64,000 nucleotides of DNA from Moduliflexus sp964602655 (GTDB lineage Bacteria; Moduliflexota; Moduliflexia; Moduliflexales; Moduliflexaceae). Of this stretch, positions 1-8,093 are shown piece by piece. The DNA lies in assembly GCA_964602655.1 (NCBI GenBank), contig CAZRSF010000004.1, forward strand, positions 1 to 64,000. The letters run 5' to 3'. Position 1 is the first letter of the stretch. Each line of letters starts with the position of its first letter. The translations under genes and the position numbers were made by a program. The notes below the pieces were generated by a model. The model was not told where the DNA came from. It saw only the letters and a program-made list of their open reading frames with translations, and made no database searches.

Positions 1-1
1 G

Positions 2-682
2 CATATCCGCGCCTTTGCGCTCTCGGTCGCCGTGACGCTTGTCGGCGCGTTGTTCGGCGCAATCGCCATCGGCATTGATTCCGACGCGAAAGCGATTATC
101 ATGCCATTTTCGCATCTTCAGGGCGATCCGTCTGAGCGGGTCGCGGAAGAAGAACAAGCCGACACTGATCGCATGGAAGGGCAAAAAAGCTCATTTGCGG
201 GCTATTTGATGACGCATAACACGAAAGTTTCGATTTTTACCTTTGCGCTCGGCGCGACGTATGGCGTCGGCACAATGGTCATGCTGTTTTATAATGGCGT
301 GATTCTCGGCGGCGTGACGAGCGACTACATGCTGGCCGGGGAAACGCCGTTTCTTATCGGCTGGCTGCTGCCGCATGGGTCAATCGAAATTCCGGCGATC
401 CTGTTGGCGGGGCAGGCCGGATTCGTGCTGGCAAGCGCCTTGATCGGCTGGGGCAAGCGCATTTCGCTGAAAGCGCGATTGCGGCAGGTGAGCGGCGACA
501 TGGTGACGCTGATGTTCGGTATTGCGCTGATGCTGGTCTGGGCGGGATTCGTCGAGTCGTTTCTCTCGCAATATCACGAGCCGGTAATTCCTTATGCCTT
601 AAAAATCGGGTTTGGCGCCGTGGAATTGATCGCGCTTGCGGTATTCCTCAGCCAGTCGGGGCGCAAGACGGAGGCGGCATGA
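2..682 (+). CDS. SpoIIM-family (DUF95) integral membrane protein, 5' end outside the window
   Basis: The reading frame is open from the first bases of the window, so the N-terminus is missing; a GTG at 32 is only an internal codon. The remaining protein has several hydrophobic segments and ends with a C-terminal helix. The stretch HGSIEIPAILLAGQAG is typical of the stage II sporulation protein M family, which is also widespread in bacteria that do not sporulate. In such genomes it commonly sits beside an RDD protein, a MoxR ATPase and DUF58 genes, and the RDD partner follows here with an ATGA overlap. Its role in non-sporulating cells is not settled; it is an inner-membrane protein. The family call is confident, the function is not. 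Confidence 0.8.
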   Translation, partial: HIRAFALSVAVTLVGALFGAIAIGIDSDAKAIIMPFSHLQGDPSERVAEEEQADTDRMEGQKSSFAGYLMTHNTKVSIFTFALGATYGVGTMVMLFYNGVILGGVTSDYMLAGETPFLIGWLLPHGSIEIPAILLAGQAGFVLASALIGWGKRISLKARLRQVSGDMVTLMFGIALMLVWAGFVESFLSQYHEPVIPYALKIGFGAVELIALAVFLSQSGRKTEAA

Positions 683-1440
683 CTCGCAGGAAAACCAGCA
701 CCTTGCAGATTACCACCCCGGAAGGGATTGTGTTTGCGCTGAATCTTGCCAGCCCCATCACGCGCTTTTTGGCGTATGCGGTAGATTTGGCCTGCATTTC
801 GGCGCTCAGCACGGTCATCGGCACGCTCATCAGCCTGCTCGGCATTCTCAGTTCCGATATGGCATCCGGCATGATGTTTGTCGCCTATTTCGCCTTGCAA
901 ATCGGCTACGGTATTTTCTTCGAATGGCGATGGCACGGTCAAACCATCGGCAAACGGCTGCTGCGCCTGCGGGTGATGGATGCGCAAGGTTTGCATCTCC
1001 ATTTCAGCCAGATTGTCATCCGCAATTTGATGCGCTTCATAGACAGCCTGCCGCTCTTTTACCTTGTCGGCGGCGCGGCGTGTCTGTTCAGCCGTTACGC
1101 CCAACGGCTCGGCGATTTCGCCGCCAATACGATTGTTGTCAGAAGCGTTAATGTGGCTGAACCAGACCTTGAACAGGCGCTTGCCGGAAAATATAACTCG
1201 CTGCGTGACTATCCGCATTTGGTGGCGCGGTTGCGGCAGCGCACGACGCCGCAGGAATCGGATATCGCGCTCCGCGCCATCTTGCGGCGTAACGAATTCG
1301 AGCCAGCCGACCGCCTCGACCTGTTTGCCCGGATTGCCGCACATTTCAAAACATTGGTGGAATTTCCGCAGGAAGCCGCCGACGGCATCAGCGACGAGCA
1401 ATACGTGCGCAATATCGTGGACGCGCTGTTTCGGGGATAA
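679..1440 (+). CDS. RDD-domain membrane protein
   Basis: The start codon overlaps the stop of the SpoIIM-family gene (ATGA), so the two are translationally coupled. The N-terminal half carries the RDD pattern: an Arg in SPITRFLAYAVDLACIS followed by an Asp in the first membrane helix, two or three membrane helices to about residue 130, and the motif GQTIGKRLLRLRVMD. The C-terminal 100 residues are soluble and charged. RDD proteins are inner-membrane proteins of mostly unknown role, some linked to ion transport. Pairing with SpoIIM is a recurrent bacterial arrangement and supports the assignment, but no substrate can be inferred. Confidence 0.8.
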   Translation: MTRRKTSTLQITTPEGIVFALNLASPITRFLAYAVDLACISALSTVIGTLISLLGILSSDMASGMMFVAYFALQIGYGIFFEWRWHGQTIGKRLLRLRVMDAQGLHLHFSQIVIRNLMRFIDSLPLFYLVGGAACLFSRYAQRLGDFAANTIVVRSVNVAEPDLEQALAGKYNSLRDYPHLVARLRQRTTPQESDIALRAILRRNEFEPADRLDLFARIAAHFKTLVEFPQEAADGISDEQYVRNIVDALFRG

Positions 1441-1483
1441 TTTTTACGATACATAACCGAAGAATAAAGAGAAGGAGAATCTA

Positions 1484-1921
1484 ATGAGTTGGGATGCCGT
1501 AATCATAAAAGGACCAAAACCGTCATCAGAAGAATTTCAAATGGATAACTTTCATGCCCTTTCCCTGGGATCATTAGAAGATGTGATTACACATATACAA
1601 GCAACGATGCCACGTATTCAGCGTGACTCTCAATACTATGGATTTTATCAAGAACATGGCTTAAGTATTGAGATTGATCTCAAGACAACCAATGAAAACG
1701 AGGTCACCAAGATAAATATTTCTGCCAGCGGCAATGGTGATCCGATTGGAATACTTACAACACTATGTAAAAAAAATATGTGGGAAATATTTGACATGCA
1801 AAACGCTGAATTTATTGATTTAAATCATCCAAGCTCTGAAAGTTGGCTTGAATTTACTCACTATAGAGATCACGTCATTCGAACGTATAAGAAAAAATGG
1901 TGGGAATTTTGGAAAAAATAA
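1484..1921 (+). CDS. Hypothetical protein, AT-rich
   Basis: This 145-residue soluble protein matches no family I recognise. It starts at ATG after an AGAAGGAG-type ribosome binding site (gagaaggagaatcta). It has no signal peptide or membrane segment, is rich in acidic and aromatic residues, and ends in the basic-aromatic tail KKKWWEFWKK. Its composition is much more AT-rich than the genes on either side, and codons such as AAA, ATA and TTA are common, which suggests recent acquisition. Size and composition resemble small immunity-type or SMI1-like cytosolic proteins, but that is only an impression. The next gene begins 14 bases downstream. Confidence 0.7.
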   Translation: MSWDAVIIKGPKPSSEEFQMDNFHALSLGSLEDVITHIQATMPRIQRDSQYYGFYQEHGLSIEIDLKTTNENEVTKINISASGNGDPIGILTTLCKKNMWEIFDMQNAEFIDLNHPSSESWLEFTHYRDHVIRTYKKKWWEFWKK

Positions 1922-1935
1922 AAAAGGAGATCATC

Positions 1936-2463
1936 ATGTCCAATCGTTTCAAACACACGTTGATAGGAATGCTTGTCGCGCTGCTGATTCTTCAGATTTC
2001 GAACGTCGGACGCGCCGCAGACCAGCAGGAAGTCACGCGCGAGCAGGTTGATGAATGGATGAAGCAGTCGGCGGAATTATACGCGAAAGGGGAGTTTGCC
2101 GAATCCATCAAATTCGGCAGAATGGCGGCGGATCATGGCAATGCGTGGGGGCAGAACAACGTGGCGTGGGTGCTGGCGACCTGCCGCGACGCCGATGCGC
2201 GGGACGGCGCGCTCGCCGTGCAGTATGCGCTGCAAGCCGTCGAGCAGGAAGCGGAGAATTACGCTTTTGTCCGCACGCTCGCTGCCGCGTATGCCAGACA
2301 CGGCGAATTCGAAAAGGCGATTGCCGCGCAGGAACGCGCTAACGAACTTTTTCAGCGCGATACACAGTTTACCGGAGACACGCGCGAGCAACTGCGCAAA
2401 GATAATGAGGAGAAATTGGAATTATACCGCAAGCATGAGGCGTATGTGGATGATCATGAGTAG
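1936..2463 (+). CDS. Exported TPR/Sel1-like repeat protein
   Basis: The chosen ATG at 1936 follows a strong ribosome binding site (aaaaaggagatcatc) and gives a 175-residue protein with a clear signal peptide: a basic start, a hydrophobic stretch MLVALLILQISNV and a likely cleavage after GRAA. The mature part is helical and contains two TPR-like units, around YAKGEFAESIKFGRMAADHG and YARHGEFEKAIAAQERANEL, a scaffold for protein-protein contacts. It probably acts in the periplasm. A longer in-frame start at 1897 would overlap the upstream gene and spoil the signal peptide. The function is unknown. Confidence 0.7.
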   Translation: MSNRFKHTLIGMLVALLILQISNVGRAADQQEVTREQVDEWMKQSAELYAKGEFAESIKFGRMAADHGNAWGQNNVAWVLATCRDADARDGALAVQYALQAVEQEAENYAFVRTLAAAYARHGEFEKAIAAQERANELFQRDTQFTGDTREQLRKDNEEKLELYRKHEAYVDDHE

Positions 2464-2988
2464 GCGCTGCGAACTCACTCTTTCAGGGGTCGAAACCCTG
2501 ACAGGGAGAACGCGCCATCACGCAACAGGAGGATAACGCCCATACAATGCCGCGCATATCGCCGTCCTGCTCAGCATCGTGCCGCAAGACATCTGCGATC
2601 TCGTCTCGTAGCAGACACAAACGCCATAAATGGAACGCATACCGAATATCCCCTGCTGGAAGGGGCAGGGCTGTTAAGTTTTAAAATATGCCGTCCAGCC
2701 CAACCCAGCCATAAATGGCCGGTCTCAACGTTCAAGCAGGCTGAAGCCCGCTCAAGGGCGCTTCAGCGTCCTTCGCTTCGAGACTGGCGATTGATCGCCA
2801 GGCGGCTGTGACGTTCTCATTCCATCGCCATTCCGCGCAAGAAAAATCCTTGACATGCCCCCGACATTCTGGGACACTCTCGTATTGAGGAGAGTGAGAT
2901 GATCCCTTGAAGATTGCTTCGAACAAACTTCGGCGCATAGCAAAAAATAGCAGGCATCGCACACAACTAACCACAGGAGGAATCCGCT
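2464..2988. other. 525-base intergenic region upstream of the vault protein gene, hairpin-rich
   Basis: No convincing gene is present. The region holds a degenerate copy of the CCCTG/CAGGG palindrome near 2483-2506, a GC-rich hairpin at 2651-2670, an interrupted stem GCTGAAGC / GCTTCAGC at 2740-2767, a perfect palindrome CTGGCGAT-tg-ATCGCCAG at 2784-2801, and a 7-bp stem CACTCTC / GAGAGTG at 2875-2896. A TTGACA box lies at 2850-2855, but no good -10 box sits at the right distance. The ribosome binding site of the next gene (acaggaggaatccgct) is strong. The region may be a structured leader or a cluster of repeat words. Confidence 0.6.
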
Positions 2989-5478
2989 ATGGCAGACGAT
3001 CCCAGAAGAGAACGCGATTTGATTTTAGCCCCGAACGAACACGCCTATATTCTCGATGAAACCAAAGGCAATATCGTCAATTACGTGGGGCCGCACAAAA
3101 CAAGTTTGGCGAACACGGATCAGCCAGTCACGTTCAACAGCCACACCAAACGCTTCGAACGCTGTTTGCTGGAAAAAGCGATCCAATTGTTCGCGATTGC
3201 GCCGGAAGGCTGGTATGTGATGCTGAAAAATCCGGCCAAAGACGGCAAAGCGCCGACGACCGGCACGGCCAACAGCCTGCCGCCGCTCGACATCGGACGC
3301 AAGGTCAATATCCCCGGCCCGGTGGCGTTTGCGCCCTGGCCGGGGCAGATGGTGCGCGTCATTCAAGGGCATCATCTCCGCTCCAATCAATATCTGATCG
3401 TGCGCATCTACGACGAAGAAGCGGCGCGCGAAAACTGGAGCAAAGCGGTGATCAAACGCCAGACCTCCGCGCCGGAAGAAGGCGTAGCGGAGACGATTGC
3501 GGATGTTGACATCCCGGATTTGACGCTTGGCAAGCTGTTGGTCATCAAAGGCACGGACGTGTCGTTCTATATTCCGCCCACCGGCGTAGAAGTGGCGCTG
3601 GACGCGCAAAGCAGCCAGTACGTGCGCAACGCCGTCACGCTCGAACGCCTCGAATACTGCATTCTCCTCGATGAAGACGGCAACAAGCGTTTTATCAAAG
3701 GCCCGGACGTGGTCTTCCCCAAGCCGACCGAAACCTTCATCAGCAAGGACGGTTCGCGCAAGTTCCGCGCTATCGAACTGAACGAAATCAGCGGCCTCTA
3801 CATCAAAGTCATCGCGCCATACGAAGATGGCGGAAAAAAATATGAAGTCGGCGACGAACTCTTCCTCACCGGCAAAGACCAGATGATTTATTTCCCGCGC
3901 CCGGAACACGCCATTATCCGCTATGGCGAGCAGGAAGTGCATTACTCGGTGGCGATTCCGGCGGGCGAAGCGAGGTATGTACTGAATCGCTCCAACGGTC
4001 AGATTCGCTTGGAAAAAGGTCCCTGCATGCTGCTGCCCGATCCGCGCAAAGAGGTCATCGTACGCCGCGTGATCGATCCGCGACTCGTGGAAGTCTGGTT
4101 TCCCGGCAACGACGAGGCGCTGGAATATAACCGCCGCCTGATGGAAATGACGCGCAAAGAAAAAGGGGAAGAATTCGTCAGCGAACGCGCCCTGAAAGCC
4201 ACCCTGCCCGCCGCCGCCGCGAGAGTCGCGCAGGAAGAGGCCGCGCCTGCGCCGTCCGCCGAATTTGCCGGCGACGCCTTCAAACGCCAGCAGAAATATT
4301 CGCCGCCCCGCACGATTACGCTCGACACCAAATACGAAGGCGCGGTGGCGATCAATATCTGGACAGGCTACGCCGTGTTAATCGTCAGCAAAACCGGCGA
4401 ACGCAAGGTGATTGTCGGCCCGAAAACCTATCTGCTGGAATATGACGAGATTTTGGAAACGATCAAACTCTCGAAAGGCAAGCCCAAAAGCGACGACCAT
4501 CTGCTGAAAACGGTCTATTTGCGGGTGTTGCACAACAAAGTGTCGGACATCATCAACGCGGAAACCAGCGACCTCTGCCCGGTGCGGATTACGGTGTCGT
4601 ATCGCGTGAATTTCGAGGGCGAATCCGAAAAATGGTTCGATGTCGAGAATTACGTCAAATTTTTGACCGACCACACCCGTTCGATTTTGCGCAACGCGGT
4701 CAAACGGCACGGCATCGAAGAATTTTATTCCAAAGCGATCCAGATCGTGCGGGATACGGTGCTCGGCTCATCCGGCGAAAAAGGGAAGCGTTCCGGCCTG
4801 ACATTCGAGGAAAACGGGATGCGGATTTATGACGTGGAAGTGCTGGAAGTGACGATTGACGACGCGCATATCGCCGACTTGCTGGTGCAGGCGCAGCACA
4901 GCGCCGTGCAGCAGACGCTGGAACTCGCAGGCGAGCAGCGTTCGCTGGACATGCACCAGAAACAAGAGGTGATTCGCCAGAACATCGCTCAGGCCGACGC
5001 CGATACGCAGCAGCTTTTGCTGAATTTGCAGATGGCAGAAGCGGCAAAGCGCCTGCAACTGAAGTTGGCGCAAATTGCCGCCGACGCCGACGCCGAGCAG
5101 CGCCGCCTCGACGCGCAGCTTGCGCAGCAGCAAGGGCTGGATACGGTGAACGCGGCGGAATTGGCGCGGCAAGATGCGAAATTCACGTTAGAATTGTCGG
5201 TCGCGGAACGACGGCTGCGTCAGCGGATCGACGAACTGAAAGCCGAAGTCGAAGCGGTGATTGGCAAAGCGCAGGCGATTTCGCCGCAACTGATCGCCGC
5301 GCTGCAAGCCTTCTCGGATAAAGCATTAGCGGAGCGCGTCGCGGAAAGCATGTCGCCGCTCGCAATTCTCGGAGGCAAGAGCGTTGCGGAGGTCTTCGCG
5401 CAATTAGTGAAAGGCACGATTCTGGAACGAGCGCTCGCGCCGGGACAAACGCCGGAAGCCGCGCCGAAAAACAAATAA
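2989..5478 (+). CDS. Major vault protein (MVP) homologue
   Basis: This 829-residue protein aligns by eye along its whole length with eukaryotic major vault protein, the subunit of the hollow vault shell (human form about 893 residues). Residues 10-440 contain MVP-type beta repeats, for example LILAPNEHAYILDE with YVGPHKTSLA, EISGLYIKVIAPYEDGGKKY with VGDELFLTGKDQMIYFPRPE, and VIVGPKTYLLEYDEILE near 474. Residues about 505-625 form the shoulder (band-7/SPFH-like) domain, with IINAETSDLCPVRITVSYRV and KAIQIVRDTVLG. Residues 625-760 are a long Ala/Gln-rich coiled coil matching the cap helix, and the short tail corresponds to the cap ring. An Ala/Pro-rich linker at 404-430 is unusual. It has a strong ribosome binding site and no co-directional partner downstream. 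It is presumably cytosolic; particle formation is inference. Confidence 0.88.
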   Translation: MADDPRRERDLILAPNEHAYILDETKGNIVNYVGPHKTSLANTDQPVTFNSHTKRFERCLLEKAIQLFAIAPEGWYVMLKNPAKDGKAPTTGTANSLPPLDIGRKVNIPGPVAFAPWPGQMVRVIQGHHLRSNQYLIVRIYDEEAARENWSKAVIKRQTSAPEEGVAETIADVDIPDLTLGKLLVIKGTDVSFYIPPTGVEVALDAQSSQYVRNAVTLERLEYCILLDEDGNKRFIKGPDVVFPKPTETFISKDGSRKFRAIELNEISGLYIKVIAPYEDGGKKYEVGDELFLTGKDQMIYFPRPEHAIIRYGEQEVHYSVAIPAGEARYVLNRSNGQIRLEKGPCMLLPDPRKEVIVRRVIDPRLVEVWFPGNDEALEYNRRLMEMTRKEKGEEFVSERALKATLPAAAARVAQEEAAPAPSAEFAGDAFKRQQKYSPPRTITLDTKYEGAVAINIWTGYAVLIVSKTGERKVIVGPKTYLLEYDEILETIKLSKGKPKSDDHLLKTVYLRVLHNKVSDIINAETSDLCPVRITVSYRVNFEGESEKWFDVENYVKFLTDHTRSILRNAVKRHGIEEFYSKAIQIVRDTVLGSSGEKGKRSGLTFEENGMRIYDVEVLEVTIDDAHIADLLVQAQHSAVQQTLELAGEQRSLDMHQKQEVIRQNIAQADADTQQLLLNLQMAEAAKRLQLKLAQIAADADAEQRRLDAQLAQQQGLDTVNAAELARQDAKFTLELSVAERRLRQRIDELKAEVEAVIGKAQAISPQLIAALQAFSDKALAERVAESMSPLAILGGKSVAEVFAQLVKGTILERALAPGQTPEAAPKNK

Positions 5479-5489
5479 TCGAACAGCTA

Positions 5490-5559
5490 TTTACGTACCG
5501 GCGGACAGCCTTGTCCGCGCAGCGTGTTCGACGAACAAGGCTGTTTGTCGGTACGTAAA
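5490..5559. terminator. Long hairpin between convergent genes
   Basis: The outer arms TTTACGTACCG (5490-5500) and CGGTACGTAAA (5549-5559) are perfect complements. The inner arms ACAGCCTTGT (5505-5514) and ACAAGGCTGT (5535-5544) also pair. The hairpin sits between the stops of the vault protein gene and the facing glycosyltransferase gene, so it can serve both strands as a terminator. The phrase resembles the other dispersed palindromes of this window. Confidence 0.6.
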
Positions 5560-5562
5560 GAA

Positions 5563-6651
5563 TTACAAAAATTCCTCGATAATCTCTTTCATCCGGTGTT
5601 GAAACACGGCCAGATCGAACTGCGCGGCATGGCGGCGAATGGCGGCGGAATCAAATTGTCCGGCGTCGAATTGTTTGACGGTTGCAGCAAGGGCGTCCGC
5701 CGTTTTGGGGAAAAAGAAGCGCCCGGTCTGTTCCGACACGGTTTCTAAGGCGCCGCCGCCGCGATACGCAATGACCGGACGCCCGGACGCCTGCGCCTCA
5801 ACCGGCGTGATGCCGAAATCTTCCTCGCCCGAAAAAATCAACGCCTGACACTTCGACAACGCCTCTCGCACAACCTGATCCGATTGGCGGCCTGCAAACG
5901 TGATATTCGGTTTCGCCGCTTGCGCCAGCCGTTGCCGTTCCGCGCCGTCGCCGATAATCAGCAGCGGCAATCCCAACCGATTGAACGCCTCGACCGCCAC
6001 ATCAATTCGCTTATACGGTTCAAGGCGTGAGACAATCAGAAAATACGATTCAAGACGGTCTGATATGCTGAAATTCGCCATGTCAACCGGAGGATACACA
6101 ACCAGCGCATCCCGGCGATAATATTTCTCGATGCGTTGCGCCACAAAACGCGAAATCGCGATAAACGTATCCACGCGGTCGCTGCTCAACGTGTCCCACA
6201 TCCGCATGTAGGTCAGCAGCGGAGGGACGAGCAGGCGGGCAAAACGGCTATTCCAACTGGTTTCCATGTATTCGTGATACATGTCCCAGGCGTACCGCAG
6301 CGGCGAATAACAATAGCAGATATGACGGGTTTGCGGCGAGGTAATCACGCCTTTGACAACGGAATGGCTGCAACTGAGGACGACATCGAATTCGGAGAGA
6401 TCGAATTGCTCCACCGCCGTCGGCATAAGGGGCAGATACGCTCTGAATTTGCTCGCGCCGAACGGCAGGCGTTGGATAAATGAGGGGCGAATGTCGAAGG
6501 CGCGAAATTCCTCCGGCATCCGATCTGGATGATAGACCGTCGTATAAATTGGCGCGTCCGGGAACATGTCATGCAAATGAGCTAAGACGGCTTCCGCGCC
6601 GCCGCGCCCTCCTGGCGTGGCTAATCCGTCATGGACGATGGCTAATTTCAT
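5563..6651 (-). CDS. Glycosyltransferase family 4 (WbaZ-like)
   Basis: This 362-residue GT-B fold enzyme transfers a sugar from a nucleotide donor to a growing surface glycan on the cytoplasmic face of the membrane. The N-terminus MKLAIVHDGLATPGGRGGAE holds the glycine-rich acceptor loop. The C-terminal half has the donor-binding motif EEDFGITPVEAQASGRPV, with the two glutamates spaced as in GT4 retaining enzymes. A DxD motif is not expected in this fold. Its start overlaps the stop of the upstream radical SAM gene (ATGA). It is the last gene of the long minus-strand polysaccharide operon and is followed by a hairpin. The exact sugar cannot be read from sequence; a mannosyl- or similar transferase is likely. 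Confidence 0.85.
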   Translation of the reverse strand: MKLAIVHDGLATPGGRGGAEAVLAHLHDMFPDAPIYTTVYHPDRMPEEFRAFDIRPSFIQRLPFGASKFRAYLPLMPTAVEQFDLSEFDVVLSCSHSVVKGVITSPQTRHICYCYSPLRYAWDMYHEYMETSWNSRFARLLVPPLLTYMRMWDTLSSDRVDTFIAISRFVAQRIEKYYRRDALVVYPPVDMANFSISDRLESYFLIVSRLEPYKRIDVAVEAFNRLGLPLLIIGDGAERQRLAQAAKPNITFAGRQSDQVVREALSKCQALIFSGEEDFGITPVEAQASGRPVIAYRGGGALETVSEQTGRFFFPKTADALAATVKQFDAGQFDSAAIRRHAAQFDLAVFQHRMKEIIEEFL

Positions 6652-8087
6652 TTGCTCGCTTTTCGAAAGACTGATTCGGCAATGCGGCGAATCGTCCGGT
6701 TATGCATCAGCAAGTCTTGAATCCGATCATTCACGAAGAGGCTCGCCGCCGCTGTTCCGAAGATGCCGAATCGTTCGAGTTTGCGACGCATAGCAGCTTT
6801 ACGAATCTGCTTGCGGACGCGATGCGCTTGTTTGAGCAGGCGAATGCGTTCGGCGCGAGGAAGTTCCGGCGTCTCGAACAGCGGCTCTTCGTCCCAATGC
6901 GAGGCGTTATTCAGATATTCTTCCGGCTGATGCAGGAAATAATTCTGTTCAGTGATCCATTGAAAAATTTCGGTATTCGGGAACGGAATCAGGTTATAAA
7001 ATTTGGCGTCGAATACCGGATATTTTTGCGCGAATTGCAGGGTATTTTCCACGTCATTCGGCGTTTCGCCCGGCAAGCCGATAATGAAAAAGAGCGTCAC
7101 GTCATAGCCGATTTCGCAGGCGGTTTTGACCGCGCGGTCAATCTCGTCGAGATGTTCCCCTTTTTTAATCGCCTTCAAAATATGCTCGTTCGCGCTTTCC
7201 ACGCCGAACGAGAGATACCGAAAGCCGATTTCGAACATTCGCTTCAGCAGGTCGGCGTCAACGTGATCGGCGCGAATGCCGTTGCCGCAACGAAAGCGGA
7301 AGCCGGTCAGCCCGCGCCGCTCGATTTCGTCGCAGATGCCATAGACGCGATCTCGATGCATCGCAAAATTATCGTCAAGAATTAAGATGTCGCGATACCC
7401 CTGACGATGCCAGTATTCCAATTCATCCACAATCGGCTGGACGCTGCGAAAGCGGCAGGCGCGGCCAATCGTCGTTTTCACCGGGCAGAACGTGCAGGCG
7501 TGCGGGCAGCCGCGCGACGTGACGACGCCGATTTCGCGCGCGACGTATTTGTCTAATTCGAAGTGCTGATATTTCGGAAAGGGCAGACGATCCAATTCCA
7601 TAATAAACCGGCGGTCGCCGGTATAGGCGACGCGCCCGTCTTCGCGGCGATACAACAGACCGCCGATCTGCTCCATCGGCGTGCCTTGACAGAATTCGAC
7701 CAGCGTGTCGTCCCCTTCCAGCGTCACGCCGAAATCTATCGCCGCGCACTCTTCCAACACCTGCGCCCGCAACGTCGAGAGATGCGGGCCGCCCGCGATG
7801 ATCGGAATTTCCGGGAAACGCTGTTTCAATGCCGACAGAATGTCATAGACCGAGCGATGAAACAACGAGGTCATGCTGATGCCGATCAAGTCAGTCTCGA
7901 AGTCTTGAATTTTCTGACTGACCTGCTCGACCGAATAGCCAAGCCCCATATCAATGACTTGATGCGAAATTTCGGCCTGCGACAATTTTTCGGACAGATA
8001 TCCCAGTCCGACCGGCGGACGAACTGCGCCCCATTGACTTTCGAAACTCGGCGGCGCAAGTAATGTGACGCGCTTGAATATTCCCAT
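6648..8087 (-). CDS. B12-binding-domain radical SAM protein
   Basis: Residues 1-140 form a cobalamin-binding-like Rossmann domain (IGISMTSLFHRSV, IIAGGPHLS). From about residue 190 a radical SAM core follows, with the cluster motif SRGCPHACTFCPVK supplying the three cysteines of CxxxCxxC and a later FFIIGLPGET strand. The C-terminal 100 residues are basic and helical. Such enzymes use S-adenosylmethionine and a 4Fe-4S cluster for methylations or rearrangements at unreactive carbons. Placement between two glycosyltransferases (6 bases after one, ATGA overlap with the other) suggests it modifies a sugar or lipid of the surface glycan, but the substrate is unknown. A hydrophobic lipid target is also possible. 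Confidence 0.85.
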   Translation of the reverse strand: MGIFKRVTLLAPPSFESQWGAVRPPVGLGYLSEKLSQAEISHQVIDMGLGYSVEQVSQKIQDFETDLIGISMTSLFHRSVYDILSALKQRFPEIPIIAGGPHLSTLRAQVLEECAAIDFGVTLEGDDTLVEFCQGTPMEQIGGLLYRREDGRVAYTGDRRFIMELDRLPFPKYQHFELDKYVAREIGVVTSRGCPHACTFCPVKTTIGRACRFRSVQPIVDELEYWHRQGYRDILILDDNFAMHRDRVYGICDEIERRGLTGFRFRCGNGIRADHVDADLLKRMFEIGFRYLSFGVESANEHILKAIKKGEHLDEIDRAVKTACEIGYDVTLFFIIGLPGETPNDVENTLQFAQKYPVFDAKFYNLIPFPNTEIFQWITEQNYFLHQPEEYLNNASHWDEEPLFETPELPRAERIRLLKQAHRVRKQIRKAAMRRKLERFGIFGTAAASLFVNDRIQDLLMHNRTIRRIAESVFRKASK

Positions 8088-8093
8088 CTGTGG

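Noticed and set aside
592..1401. A 269-codon open frame antisense to the RDD gene
   Set aside because: Low-complexity basic translation with no motifs, fully overlapping a recognised gene on the plus strand.
3025..3942. A 305-codon open frame antisense to the vault protein gene
   Set aside because: No recognisable domain, and the plus-strand frame is clearly MVP-like over the same stretch.
2989..5478. Reading the vault gene as a plain SPFH/flotillin protein
   Set aside because: The N-terminal 440 residues contain MVP-type repeats and there is no membrane-attachment segment, so flotillin does not fit.
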